Positions 8,896-18,195 of a stretch of DNA of 64,000 nt are shown here, piece after piece. Both the position numbers and the translations under genes were made by a program. The DNA lies in assembly GCA_963783505.1 (NCBI GenBank), contig CAWAOP010000017.1, positions 1-64,000 of the forward strand, in the 5' to 3' direction. Below the pieces are notes generated by a model. The model saw only the letters and a program-made list of their open reading frames with translations. It ran no database searches and was not told the origin of the DNA. Source of the stretch: BOG-224 sp963783505. Its GTDB lineage: Bacteria; Acidobacteriota; Terriglobia; Bryobacterales; Bryobacteraceae. Each line of letters begins with the position of its first letter. Positions within the stretch are counted from its first letter, which is position 1.

Positions 8896-9455
8896 CCAGG
8901 GTGACGCGGATCGCAGGCTACGCAATCGCGATGCTGGTGGCGATTTTGCTGGTGGACTATTCCGTGGCTGCGTACCGCGCTCCGCGCAATGACAAGCTCG
9001 TCAAGGATTTGCAGCAGCAGGCCAAGACGGACGCCGCGTTCTCACCGAAAGAGGCAGCCGAGGAGAAACGCATCACCGCGGCGCGTCTCGCTCGCAAGAA
9101 ACGGGATGGCGTGGTGGCATGGTTGTTGATCGCCGCCGCAGCGGTGTTCGTATTTTCGTCGGGAGAACTGGTGGGGCGGCGCGTAGAAATTGCGCCGGTT
9201 CCAGTGAGAGACCGCGGGAAGCCGCTCGCGCGCGCGCTCAAGCCGCCGTCCCCGTTATTGAAAGGGCCGAACCGCGCTTCGCTACGCTACCGCATCATCG
9301 ACGCTTGCATCGGTTGCACGGTTTGCGCGCAGGTCTGCCCCAAGGGAGCGATCCTATCCCGTCCCTATGAAAAGCACGTCGTGGACGAGTCACTGTGCAA
9401 GCCCTGCGATATGTGCCGCCGGGTCTGCCAGGAAGACGCCGTGGAGCTGAGTTAG
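8892..9455 (+). CDS. Membrane-anchored 4Fe-4S protein with two transmembrane helices
   Basis: 187 residues; the ATG at 8892 overlaps the previous stop (atga). TM1 (IAGYAIAMLVAILLVDYSVA) and TM2 (VVAWLLIAAAAVFVFSSG) bracket a charged ~50-residue loop, and the C-terminal domain holds two 4Fe-4S motifs: CIGCTVCAQVCPKGA and CKPCDMCRRVCQEDA. This is the last gene of a tightly coupled operon and probably the final carrier of the chain on one side of the membrane. I do not recognise a named family beyond ferredoxin-like. No catalytic subunit (molybdopterin, flavin or haem type) is encoded next to it. Confidence 0.75.
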   Translation: MTRVTRIAGYAIAMLVAILLVDYSVAAYRAPRNDKLVKDLQQQAKTDAAFSPKEAAEEKRITAARLARKKRDGVVAWLLIAAAAVFVFSSGELVGRRVEIAPVPVRDRGKPLARALKPPSPLLKGPNRASLRYRIIDACIGCTVCAQVCPKGAILSRPYEKHVVDESLCKPCDMCRRVCQEDAVELS

Positions 9456-9490
9456 GCGATGCTCCTCACGGCTCTCTCGAAGTCGCGTCC

Positions 9491-9593
9491 GCGTGGGGCA
9501 GACCCCCAGGTCTGCTGCCGGCCCCCAGGCCGGCCTCACGGCCGGTGGACTGACGAGGGCGTCAGTCCGCGGGCGGGGGCGCCCGCCCCACGC
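9491..9593. repeat. Composite element of tandem hairpins inside an outer inverted repeat
   Basis: Outer 9-bp arms gcgtggggc (9491-9499) and gccccacgc (9585-9593) enclose hairpins in a row: cagac/gtctg (9499-9514), ccggc/gccgg (9518-9533), ggcc/ggcc (9532-9543), ggactgacg/cgtcagtcc (9547-9568) and gggcgg/ccgccc (9571-9588). Located between the end of the iron-sulfur operon and the TonB receptor gene. It may be a transcription boundary or an intergenic repeat; the edge motif matches the element at 2291-2363. Confidence 0.7.
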
Positions 9594-9701
9594 ACGCCTC
9601 GCATCTTCATCGGCATTGGCGGGCCAGCGCGGCCCATAGATACTTCTATTTGTCGCGGCACGGAAAGATACGTATCCCGATGCTTCAGCGGGCAGCGCAT
9701 C

Positions 9702-12700
9702 TTGCGGCTGCGAGCACTCCGTTTTCTTCCGATCTCTTTCATGCTGCTTGCCGCCGCCCACGCGCAATCCGTTGGCGGCTCTGTGGCCGGCGTAGTCACG
9801 GATGCGAATCGGAAGCCGCTCGCGGGAGCGGCGGTCCATCTCATCCAGACCGAGACGGACCGTAGCAGGAACGCGCTCACTGACGCGGCGGGCGGATTCG
9901 CCATTACCAGCGTCCCGCCGGGCGACTACCGCGTCGAGGTGGCTCGCGAAGGCTACCAGACGCAGGTGCGGCGATTCACTCTGCCTCTGGACCACGAAAT
10001 GTGGATCGAAGTTCCGCTGTTGCCGGGAATGCGCACGGAGAAGGTCGAAGTCTCCGCGGTTCGGGAGCCGCTCCGCACGCAATCGTCCGCGCTCGGCGGA
10101 CTCATCGACAACCGCGAGATCACCGGGCTTCCGCTCGACGGGCGCGATTTCTTCGAACTGGGAATGCTGTTGGCCGGAGTGCTGCCTCCCGCCCAGGGAT
10201 CGGCCGGCTCGGTGCGCGGCGCTTTCGCCGTGAACATCAACGGCGCGCGCGAGGACTCCAATAACTTCCTTCTGGATGGCGTTTTCGACGGCGACCCGAA
10301 GCTGAACGGACCGGCGGTCACTCCTCCCGTGGATGCCATCCGCGAATTTGAAGTTGTCTCGGGCGCTTACGACGCTTCCTTCGGCCGCAATTCCGGCGGC
10401 CAGTTCAACGTGGCGGTCACGGTCCGGCGGGAACAAATTTCATGGCGCGGCCTACGAGTTCTTCCGCAACGGCGTGACCGACGCGCGGAACTTCTTCGCT
10501 CCCGCCGGCGAGGCGAGCCCGCAATACCAGCGCAACCAGTTCGGGATGTCGGCGGGCGGTCCGGTGGTTCGCAACCGCACGTTCTTCTTCGCGGATTATG
10601 AGGGGCGGCGGCTGCGGGAGGGCGTAACGCAAGTCACCAACGTTCCGACCGCTCTCGAACGCGCGGGCAATTTTTCCAAGAGCGGCGGCGTGGCTATCGA
10701 CCCGACGACCGGCGCGCCGCTCCCGGGCAACGTGATGCCCAGCTATTACATCAATCCGATCGGAAAGGCTATCGCCGCCCTATATCCGCAGCCGAACCGC
10801 TCCACGGCCGCTGAGAACTACGTTTCCTCTCCGGCATCGCGGGACCGCGAGGACCATTTCGACGTCCGCGCCAACCACAACCTCGCGCCCGGCGACGATC
10901 TGGCTTTTCGGTACAGCTTCGCCAACCGCGCTCTTTACGAGCCTTTCACCGGCCCCACGTTCGCGCTGATTCCCGGCTATGGCGACAACGTTCCCACCCG
11001 CTCGCAGAATGCGATGGCGAGCGAAACACACGCCTTCTCACCCAACCTGCTGAACGACTTCCGTTTGGGCTTCAATCGCGTCTCCTCGGGCGTTTACCAG
11101 CAGGACATGGGGACCAACGCCAACGCCGCGGTGGGCTTGCCTCAGGCTTCGGCCAATCCGCGCGATAGCGGCCTCAGCCTGATCGACATCACCGGTTATT
11201 CGCCCATCGGCGACGAATACAACAACCCGCAGCACAGCGCTACGACGATTTACCAAGCCACGGATACGCTGACCGTTTCGCGCGGACGGCATCTGCTCAA
11301 AGCCGGGATCGATTTGCGCTGGCTGCGGCAGGACGCCTATCGCGACGAGCTGGCCATGGGCTATATGGATTTCCTTGGCATGATCACAGGTAATGCGCTC
11401 GAAGAACTGCTGCTGGGCATGCCGACAGTTACCGGCGTGGCGACCGTCGATAACGCCGAGCACCTGAGGACCGGGAGCCAGTACGCCTTCGTTCAGGATA
11501 CGTGGCGCGCCCGGCCCGGCTTGACGCTGTCGCTCGGCCTTCGCTATGAGTACAATTCGCCGCCGGTGGATGCGTTCGACAGGGCCAATGTTTACAACCC
11601 GGCCACGCAATCGCTCGTTCGCGTGGGGACGAACGGTATGCCGCGCGGCGGTTACGACGCTGCGCGCAACAACTGGGCCCCCCGCATCGGCATCGCCTGG
11701 AATCCAGGTCAAAAGGGAACGATGCTGCGCGCCGGATATGGAATCTACTTCGACCAGGCGTCACTCGCCACCGGCGAAGGCCTTTACTTCAACGCGCCGT
11801 ACTATGTCTCGCGGCTCTATTACATGTCTCAGCAGTATCCGTTGAGCCTGTACAATCCATTCCCGGCGAATTATCCGCTAGCCGAAGCGCCAACCGCCCT
11901 GGCATTTCAGAGGAACCTACGCTCGCCGTACGCGCAGCAGTGGAACTTCAGCGTGCAGCGCGATATCGGGCGCGGCAGGACGTTCGAATTGGCTTACGCC
12001 GGATCGAAAGGCACGAAGCTGCTGGAGGCGCGCGACATGAACCAGCCGCTTCCCAGCGCGCAACAGTACAATCCGCGGCCCAATCCGCAATTCAACGACA
12101 TCAACCTGCTGGAATCGCGCGGCAATTCGAACTACAACAGCCTCCAGGCGCGTTTTCAGCAGACGCTGCGGCGGGGCCTGTCGGTACTGGGCGCGTACAC
12201 ATTGTCCAAATCGATTGACGACGGCTCGGGGTTCTTTTCCACCGCGGGCGACGCCAACTATCCGCAGGACGATCGTCATGCCAACCTGGAACGCGGCCTC
12301 TCCGATTTCGACGTACGGCATCGCTTCACTCTGAGCTATTCGTACGACCTGCCTCTCGGAAAACGCCGACTCCTTGCCGGCTGGCGAACCACCGGCATCT
12401 GGACGTTCCAGACCGGTGAACCGTTCACGGTCGATCTGCTCGCCGACCTGGATAACAGCAACACGGGAATCGACACGCTGGGGTTCGGAGCGAACGACCG
12501 GCCGAATTTCGTGGGCAACCCAACGCTCGCCAACGCCGGCCCGAACGGCTGGCTCGACACATCCGCATTCGCCATGCCGGCCTACGGCAGTTTCGGTAAC
12601 GCCGGCCGCAACATCGTGACCGGCCCTGGCGTTGAGACCGTCAACATCGCGTTGCTGAAGGACACGGTCTTGTCCGAAGGCAAGACTTTGCAATTCCGCG

Positions 12701-12834
12701 CCGAGGCTTTCAATTCACTCAATCACCCGAACTTCGGTCTGCCGGACAATTTCTTCGGTTCGCCTACTTTCGGCAAGATCCAATCCGCCGGCGCGCCGCG
12801 ACGGATCCAGTTCGGAGTGAAGCTGCTGTTCTGA
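9702..12834 (+). CDS. TonB-dependent outer-membrane receptor with carboxypeptidase-regulatory domain, one frameshift
   Basis: About 1,043 residues. I choose the TTG at 9702, giving the leader MRLRALRFLPISFMLLAAAH and AQ cleavage; the in-frame ATG at 9741 would cut the leader short. Domain order: carboxypeptidase-regulatory-like beta-sandwich (SVAGVVTDANRKPLAGAAV, about residues 25-105), plug (GGLIDNREITGLPLDGRDF to about residue 240), then a large beta-barrel ending in LNHPNFGLPDN ... RRIQFGVKLLF. The terminal F is typical of outer-membrane barrels. The frame is lost near 10416-10422, where one added base gives VAVTRSGGNKFHGAAYEFF. This Acidobacteria-type receptor probably imports a glycan or similar ligand. 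A terminator hairpin follows at 12841. Confidence 0.88.
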
Positions 12835-12840
12835 TCCATG

Positions 12841-12862
12841 AGCCCTATGGAATAGGGCTTTT
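12841..12862 (+). terminator. Rho-independent terminator after the TonB receptor
   Basis: A 7-bp stem agcccta/tagggct (12841-12847 and 12853-12859) with a 5-nt loop is followed by tttt, 6 nt after the receptor's stop codon. It overlaps the last codons of the convergent propeller gene, whose C-terminus HKSPIP is encoded by the hairpin. Confidence 0.65.
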
Positions 12863-14269
12863 GTGCATCAACCCGGCCGCTCCGGTATTGCGGATGGAGT
12901 AGAGGTGATTCTGGGTGCGCAGGATCAGACGATCGCCGACCAGGGCCGGCGTGGCCAGGGCCATTTCGTCAAGGTCGTTGGAATCCAGCAACTCGTATTG
13001 CTCCCCGGCGCGGATCACGAACGTCTTGCCCTCTTCGCTCACGCAAAAGATTTTGCCGTTGTAGCCCCAGGGCGATGAAGTGAAATCGCCGCCCTCGCCA
13101 ATGCGCGCTTTGTAGGTTTGCGCGCCGGTCTTTGCGTCGAAGCGCGTGAGAATGCCGGTATGGGCGAGGACATAGATCCCACCCTCATAGGCCAGTTCGG
13201 TCGGCAGATAGGTTCCGGCCTTCGGCTGGAGCCAGGCGACGAAATCGTTGAGCTTTCCGCCGTCCGGCGTGGTGAGATCCCCGCTCGCGCCGGGTTTGAC
13301 CGCGGCCAGGGCTTTGCCGCTTCCGCCGTTGAGATACAACAGGCCGTCGTACGCGAAAGGGCTCGGGATGGGCATGGCGGACATCCCGCCCAGGCGCCAC
13401 AGTTCCTTGCCCTCGATGTCGTAACTGATGGCGATGCCGGGGCCGATGGTGACAATCTCGGTGCGCGCGGAGTTCCTCCAGATGTAAGGCGTGGACCAGC
13501 CGGTCTGGCGGTCGGAGCCTTGGACGTGGATGGAGCGATTGGTGCGCCAGACTAGCTTTCCGGTGTTCTTATCGAACGCCGCGATGAACTGCTGTTTCTC
13601 ATTGTCGTTGACGATGATGACGAGGTTGTTGACGAGCGCCGGTGAAGAAGCCGTGCCGAAATCCATGATCGTCGGAAGGTTTTCGAGCGGCGCGCTCCAG
13701 ACCTTGTTGCCCTTGAAATCGTAGGCGAAGAGTCCGAGGTTGTTGATGTAGACGTAAACGCGATCGCCGTCCGTGACCGGCGTTTCCGAACAGAAGCTGT
13801 TCTTGCGATGGCGGCCGCCGGGCGGATGACCGGAATAGAATTCGCGCGTCCAGTCGATCTTGCCGGTGGCGAGATCGATGGCGTAGAGGAAGTAGTGCAA
13901 GGAAACTTCGCTCGGAAATTCGAAATCGCGCGCGTTCAGGCGGCTCTCGACTTCCTTGTCGCTCAGACCGTGCTTCGAGAGTTCGGCGGCGTAATCGTTG
14001 GAGTAATTCACGCCAGTCTGCGGCTGTTTCGCCTGGCCCTCGGTGGTAACGGTGGTGAGAAAGACGTTCCTGCCGGCGACGATGGGAGAAGACCACCCGA
14101 GGCCGGGAATAGCCGCGGTCCATTCGATATGGGAAGTCTTCGACCATTTGGCGGGGAGATTGGGGTTCGCGGCGGAGGGGTTGGAGGAAGGCCCGCGAAA
14201 GCCGGGCCACTCGGGGTCCGCGGCAAAGGCGCAAGCGGCAAGGAAGAGCGATGCAATGACTCTGCTCAT
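12845..14269 (-). CDS. Secreted PQQ-like beta-propeller protein
   Basis: Intact, 474 residues. Signal peptide MSRVIASLFLAACAFA, then the opening DPEWPGFRGPSSNPSAANPN and the first blade GLGWSSPIVAGRNVFLTT. Later blades carry the usual ends (YAIDLATGKIDWTRE, AAFDKNTGKLVWRTN, TRFDAKTGAQTYKAR). It is longer than the paralog at 2429 because of an insertion around TGVNYSNDYAAELSKHG to FEFPSEVSLHYFLYA. Convergent with the TonB receptor and only 10 bp from it. As with the other paralogs, no enzyme active site can be pointed to. Confidence 0.87.
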   Translation of the reverse strand: MSRVIASLFLAACAFAADPEWPGFRGPSSNPSAANPNLPAKWSKTSHIEWTAAIPGLGWSSPIVAGRNVFLTTVTTEGQAKQPQTGVNYSNDYAAELSKHGLSDKEVESRLNARDFEFPSEVSLHYFLYAIDLATGKIDWTREFYSGHPPGGRHRKNSFCSETPVTDGDRVYVYINNLGLFAYDFKGNKVWSAPLENLPTIMDFGTASSPALVNNLVIIVNDNEKQQFIAAFDKNTGKLVWRTNRSIHVQGSDRQTGWSTPYIWRNSARTEIVTIGPGIAISYDIEGKELWRLGGMSAMPIPSPFAYDGLLYLNGGSGKALAAVKPGASGDLTTPDGGKLNDFVAWLQPKAGTYLPTELAYEGGIYVLAHTGILTRFDAKTGAQTYKARIGEGGDFTSSPWGYNGKIFCVSEEGKTFVIRAGEQYELLDSNDLDEMALATPALVGDRLILRTQNHLYSIRNTGAAGLMHKSPIP

Positions 14270-14427
14270 GACTCTATTGGACTATACGCCCTATCCTGAC
14301 GCAGGCGGCGCTCGAATCCGGAGATTGCCGGCTAATCTGCTATACTGGAGCCTACTGGATGTCGATCCGCAACCCCCGCTTCCCTACCTGGTAGTTGGCT
14401 CGCCGATTCTCCTCCTCAAATGACTGG

Positions 14428-15657
14428 ATGAAAACTTTTACAACACTCCCTCTCTCCGCTCTATTGAAGAGCAATCTCGAAAAGAACGGCTTTTCAGAAC
14501 CTACTCCGGTGCAAGCGCAGGCTATCGAGCCCGCCCTCGCCGGCAAAGATTTGGTGGTCACGGCGCAAACCGGCACTGGCAAAACCCTGGCGTTTGTTTT
14601 GCCCTTGATCCAGCGCCTGGAACCCGAGCGGTCGCGCAAGGCCGTCCGCGCTTTAATCCTGACGCCTACCCGCGAATTGGCTTTGCAGATCGCCGAGGCC
14701 TTCGCGAAAATGTCGCACGGCTCGGGGATCTCGGCCGTCGCGGTGGTCGGCGGGATGAGCGAACACGCGCAACTGAAATCGATTCGCCAGGGCGCGCAAG
14801 TGCTGATTGCGACGCCGGGCCGGCTGTACGATTTTCTGAGCCGCAAGCTGGTGGATCTGAGCGGCGCTCGCATGGTGGTCCTGGATGAAGCCGATCGCAT
14901 GCTCGACATGGGATTTCTCCCGACCGTGAAACGAATCCTGGCGGCCCTTCCGGCCGAGCGCCAGACCATGCTGTTCTCCGCCACCATCGAAAGCTCCGTC
15001 AAGCACCTGGTGGAGACACAGGCGCCCAACGCCATCCGCATCGAAGTCGGCTCGACCACAAAGCCGGTGGACAAGATCGATCTGCATCTTTACGAAGTCG
15101 AGCCGGATCGCAAGCTGGAATTGCTCAAGAGCATGTTGCGCGAAGAGCAGGGCTCGTTCCTGGTGTTTTCGCGGACCAAACACGGCGCCGACCGCCTGTC
15201 GAAGAGACTCGCGCAGGATGGCATCAAGTCGACGGCCATCCACGGCAACCGCAGCCAGAACCAGCGCAACCAATCGTTGAAGGGCTTCCAGGACGGCTAT
15301 TACCGCGTGATGGTGGCGACTGACGTGGCGGCGCGCGGGATTCACGTCGAAGGCATCGCGCACGTGGTGAACTACGACCTCCCGCAGGTCCCCGAAGATT
15401 TTATTCATCGGGTGGGGCGCACGGGGCGCGCCGGCGCGCGCGGAACCGCATCGACCTTCGCGTCGCGTTCGGAGCGGGCGGAAGTGGCGCGCATCGAGCG
15501 GACGATCCAGATGCCGCTGGTCCGTCGCGGCGTATCCGCCGATATTCCCCGCGAAGAGCGCTCGCTGGCGCCGGTGATCCCGATTGCTCCGGCATTTCGC
15601 CGGACGTCGCAACGCGTGCGGACATTCGCGCCGCGGCTGCGGCGGCGTACCGTTTAG
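14428..15657 (+). CDS. DEAD-box ATP-dependent RNA helicase (RhlE-like)
   Basis: 409 residues from the ATG at 14428 (an in-frame TTG at 14395 would add an unconvincing tail). All family motifs are present in order: Q motif FSEPTPVQAQAIEPALAGKD, motif I AQTGTGKT, Ia PTRELALQIA, II VLDEADRMLDMGF, III LFSATIE, IV VFSRTKHGADRL, V VATDVAARGIH, VI HRVGRTGRAG. The protein is compact with a short basic tail (RRTSQRVRTFAPRLRRRTV), the RhlE-type architecture. It should unwind structured RNA in ribosome assembly or mRNA decay and acts in the cytoplasm. Stands alone, with no partner genes nearby. Confidence 0.95.
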   Translation: MKTFTTLPLSALLKSNLEKNGFSEPTPVQAQAIEPALAGKDLVVTAQTGTGKTLAFVLPLIQRLEPERSRKAVRALILTPTRELALQIAEAFAKMSHGSGISAVAVVGGMSEHAQLKSIRQGAQVLIATPGRLYDFLSRKLVDLSGARMVVLDEADRMLDMGFLPTVKRILAALPAERQTMLFSATIESSVKHLVETQAPNAIRIEVGSTTKPVDKIDLHLYEVEPDRKLELLKSMLREEQGSFLVFSRTKHGADRLSKRLAQDGIKSTAIHGNRSQNQRNQSLKGFQDGYYRVMVATDVAARGIHVEGIAHVVNYDLPQVPEDFIHRVGRTGRAGARGTASTFASRSERAEVARIERTIQMPLVRRGVSADIPREERSLAPVIPIAPAFRRTSQRVRTFAPRLRRRTV

Positions 15658-16297
15658 CCTCAATACCGTTCACTTTGGCTGAACTCCGAGCTTGAACCCG
15701 ACCGCCTCCTGCTATTCGGGCGGAACTCAAATACGCGGGACGGTTTGTATCAGCCCGATTATGAAGGAAGGCTTCAGCCGCGAGGATGAACAGCGGAGTG
15801 GTTGCCTTGTAACAGGGCACGACTTGAGTCGTGCCGATCAAGCACTCACTGCAGCCGGGCCGAGGCGCGAAGCGCTAATGGCAGACTGGCATTTTCGAGA
15901 GGGCGTGTCTTCAGACATGCCGATTGCGATAGGAAAAGCCCGGGCTTCGGCCCCCGCGAAGGACGGCGCCTAAAGGCGTTGATTCAATTCGCGTTGTCCG
16001 GCGCGCCTCAAGGCGCGCCCTGATACGAGGCTTTCCGCGCCGCGACCAAAAGAAGCGGTCCACTGAAGCCCAACGATACCGCGGACCTCACCGCCGGTGG
16101 CCAAACTCCGGATCGGGCCCGCAGTGTTGCGCGGAGGGGCCTGTGATCGCCGCTCGGCTGATCGCTCATTTTTGGGGCCCCCTGTGCCCGGCACGGAGAT
16201 TCGGGTAGATACGCGCGCCACGGGTGGTGCAGGGTTATATACTGGACGGGTTTCAGTGCATCGCCGTTCGAATCTAAGTTTCATTTGGGGGTAAGAG
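15658..16297. other. 640-bp intergenic region with short palindromes, no gene seen
   Basis: No convincing coding frame. It holds a run of short hairpins with similar loops, for example gcacgacttgagtcgtgc near 15819 and gcgcgcctcaaggcgcgc near 16000, resembling the 'word' hairpins at 18148. Near its right end a tatact (16238-16243) could be the -10 box of the esterase gene at 16298; no good -35 box is visible. Confidence 0.5.
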
Positions 16298-17467
16298 ATG
16301 ACTCTGCGAACTTTCCTCGCAACCGCCGGTGCGCTTTCGGTTGCGGCCGGAGTGGGATTTTGCCAGGCGCCTCCGTGGGCTGGGCGAGGCGCCACCGCCT
16401 ACTACGAAGACACCAATAATATTCCGGTTTCGCCCGAGGTGCGGGCGGATCGCACGGTTGTGTTCCGCCTCTACGCGCCGAAGGCTAATGACGTGCTGTT
16501 GGTGGGGTCGCCGGGAATTCTCGAAGCCATCGGGGAGCCCAAGCCTCTGAAGAAGGACGACAAGGGCGTGTGGAGCGTGACGGTGGGACCGCTGGCGCCG
16601 GGCTTCTACACGTACGGATTCGCCATTGACGGCGGTCTGCGTATGCCCGACCCTTCGAACCCGGAATTAGAGTTGCGCCGGTGGGGCGACACCAGCATGT
16701 TCATCGTGCCCGGCGACGAGAAGGCTGTCTTCGAAGAGCGGCCGGTTCCGCACGGCACGATCCACGTGAACTTCTACGATTCGCAGCAACTCAAGACGCA
16801 GCGGATGTTCTACGTATACACGCCGCCGGGCTATGAGACCGGCAAGCAGAAATATCCTGTGCTCTATTTGCTGCACGGCAACGGGCAGATTGAAGCTTCG
16901 TGGACCTGGACCGGCCACGCGAATGTCATTCTCGACAATCTGATCGCGGACGGCAAAGCGAAGCCGATGATTGTCGTGATGCCTTACGGTCACATTCCGC
17001 GGGGGATCAAGCCGGCTCCGGGGACGCCGGCTCCCACGAACGATCCGCTGGCGATCGAGAAGGAGCTGATTAGCGGCGTGCGGCCCATCGTGGAGAGCAA
17101 GTACCGCGCGCTGACGGATCGCAAGTATCGCGCGATAGCGGGCCTTTCCATGGGCGCCGGTCAGTCGATGTCCATCGGCCTGCACAATCTCGATTTGTTC
17201 GCCTACATCGGCGCGTTCAGCGGAGGCGGCAATCGCGCCGAATGGGAGAAGATGGACCCTGCCGTCCTGAACCAGAAGCTGAAGGTGCTCTGGCTCGGCT
17301 GCGGACGAGAAGATAAGACGGTGTCGTTCGCTTCCATCCAGAGCTTCTCGGACATGCTCACGGCGAAGAACGTCAAGCACGTTTTCAACCCGTCCGGCGG
17401 CGGGCATAGCTGGCCAAACTGGCAGGTCTACCTTTCGAAATACGCGCCGCTTTTGTTTAGGGAATGA
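16298..17467 (+). CDS. Secreted esterase, enterochelin-esterase/feruloyl-esterase D-like
   Basis: 389 residues with a signal peptide (MTLRTFLATAGALSVAAGVG). Residues ~45-140 form an E-set/CBM48-like beta-sandwich (VVFRLYAPKANDVLLVGS ... GVWSVTVGPLAPGFYTYGF). Residues ~150-389 are an alpha/beta-hydrolase of the esterase D type: FYVYTPPGYETGKQKYPVL, oxyanion region YLLHGNGQ, nucleophile elbow GLSMGAG (Ser284), a candidate acid in GREDKT (Asp339) and His370 in GGGHSWPNW. Relatives cleave esters such as acetyl or feruloyl groups on xylan, or siderophore esters. The setting among glycan genes favours carbohydrate esters. First of four paralogs in the window and the only one without a Gly/Ala/Pro-rich insert. 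Confidence 0.85.
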   Translation: MTLRTFLATAGALSVAAGVGFCQAPPWAGRGATAYYEDTNNIPVSPEVRADRTVVFRLYAPKANDVLLVGSPGILEAIGEPKPLKKDDKGVWSVTVGPLAPGFYTYGFAIDGGLRMPDPSNPELELRRWGDTSMFIVPGDEKAVFEERPVPHGTIHVNFYDSQQLKTQRMFYVYTPPGYETGKQKYPVLYLLHGNGQIEASWTWTGHANVILDNLIADGKAKPMIVVMPYGHIPRGIKPAPGTPAPTNDPLAIEKELISGVRPIVESKYRALTDRKYRAIAGLSMGAGQSMSIGLHNLDLFAYIGAFSGGGNRAEWEKMDPAVLNQKLKVLWLGCGREDKTVSFASIQSFSDMLTAKNVKHVFNPSGGGHSWPNWQVYLSKYAPLLFRE

Positions 17468-17548
17468 AGCGCCGACCGGCCCGGATGGGCTGCGCGAGGG
17501 CGTTCCCGCGGACGGCCTGCCCGGGTGTTGAAAAGGGCGTCCGATCGG

Positions 17549-17636
17549 CCAAGATGGGCATTTGCCCATCTTGGCTTTAATTCGTCCTTTAGATTCAATA
17601 ACTTAGGAATGGCAAGATGGGCATTTGCCCATCTTG
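17549..17636. repeat. Paired GGGCA-TGCCC palindromes with conserved linker, copy 2
   Basis: The 24-bp palindrome caagatgggcat/ttgcccatcttg occurs twice, at 17550-17573 and 17613-17636, separated by a ~39-bp linker that reads ctttaattcgtcctttagat then tcaataacttaggaatgg. Spacing and linker match the pair at 767-846. It lies in the 250-bp gap between the esterase gene and a small convergent membrane-protein gene. Confidence 0.75.
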
Positions 17637-17717
17637 GGTTTGCGCGGCTTGCTTTTCGCGCCCGATAATTGGCGCGCCGGCGAGATTACGAGGACGCGCC
17701 GGAAACGGCCCTCGGCC

Positions 17718-18071
17718 TCACTGCTGGCGCGCAGCTTCGGCGGGGTGGGTCTCGATCGCCCCGGCGTTTTCGAGCTGAATACCCGAGGAATTCGTCTCGC
17801 GCCGCGGCCACCAGCCCTCATCGGGTTTGCGCTTTTTCTGCTTGCCGCGGCGCCACTTAAAGAGCAGGTCCCATAAGATCGGCGCCCATCCCCACTCTCT
17901 GAGCAGCCGCATCATCCTGGACTCCGGCTTGTGCGGAGTGTACGGTTCCCAGAGATGCGCGAGGCCCCAGCTCAGGATGGAGAAGAGGACAATAGCGACG
18001 GCCAGCCCCATCAGGTACGGAGCCACCCTCGATGTCCATCGCTCCTTGTGCGAATCGTAGTCGGTTAGCAC
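17718..18071 (-). CDS. Small membrane protein of unknown function
   Basis: 117 residues with a charged N-terminus (MLTDYDSHKERWTSRVAP), one clear membrane helix (YLMGLAVAIVLFSILSWGL), an amphipathic middle (RMMRLLREWGWAPILWDLL) and a strongly basic then polar tail (KWRRGKQKKRKPDEGWWPRR). No recognised domain. The charge pattern suggests one helix, or one plus a half-embedded helix, with the long tail inside the cell. It sits alone on the minus strand. I do not recognise the family. Confidence 0.55.
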   Translation of the reverse strand: MLTDYDSHKERWTSRVAPYLMGLAVAIVLFSILSWGLAHLWEPYTPHKPESRMMRLLREWGWAPILWDLLFKWRRGKQKKRKPDEGWWPRRETNSSGIQLENAGAIETHPAEAARQQ

Positions 18072-18147
18072 AGTCCGATTCTACCGCGCGTTAACGGCAA
18101 CTTGAATTCAGGACAGTTCTCACGGGCGTTTGGAGTTCAAGCGGGCC

Positions 18148-18190
18148 CGCCGCCTCAAAAGGCGGCGGCAGCCCATAAGGGCTGCCCCAC
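18148..18190. repeat. Stacked-hairpin element next to the tryptophanase-like gene
   Basis: Two adjacent hairpins: a 7-bp stem at 18148-18154/18161-18167 (loop tcaaaa) and gcagccc/gggctgc at 18168-18185 (loop ataa), ending in ctgccccac. The end matches the outer edge of the elements at 2291-2363 and 9491-9593. It starts 6 bp beyond the stop codon of the gene at 18196 and could serve as its transcription terminator, although no T-run is present. Confidence 0.6.
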
Positions 18191-18195
18191 AACGG

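Noticed and set aside
14341..14346. tatact as -10 box for the DEAD-box helicase gene
   Set aside because: No -35 box at 16-18 bp; kept out of the feature list as too weak.
15658..16297. Riboswitch before the esterase gene at 16298
   Set aside because: Only scattered short hairpins; no known riboswitch core or terminator arrangement could be matched.
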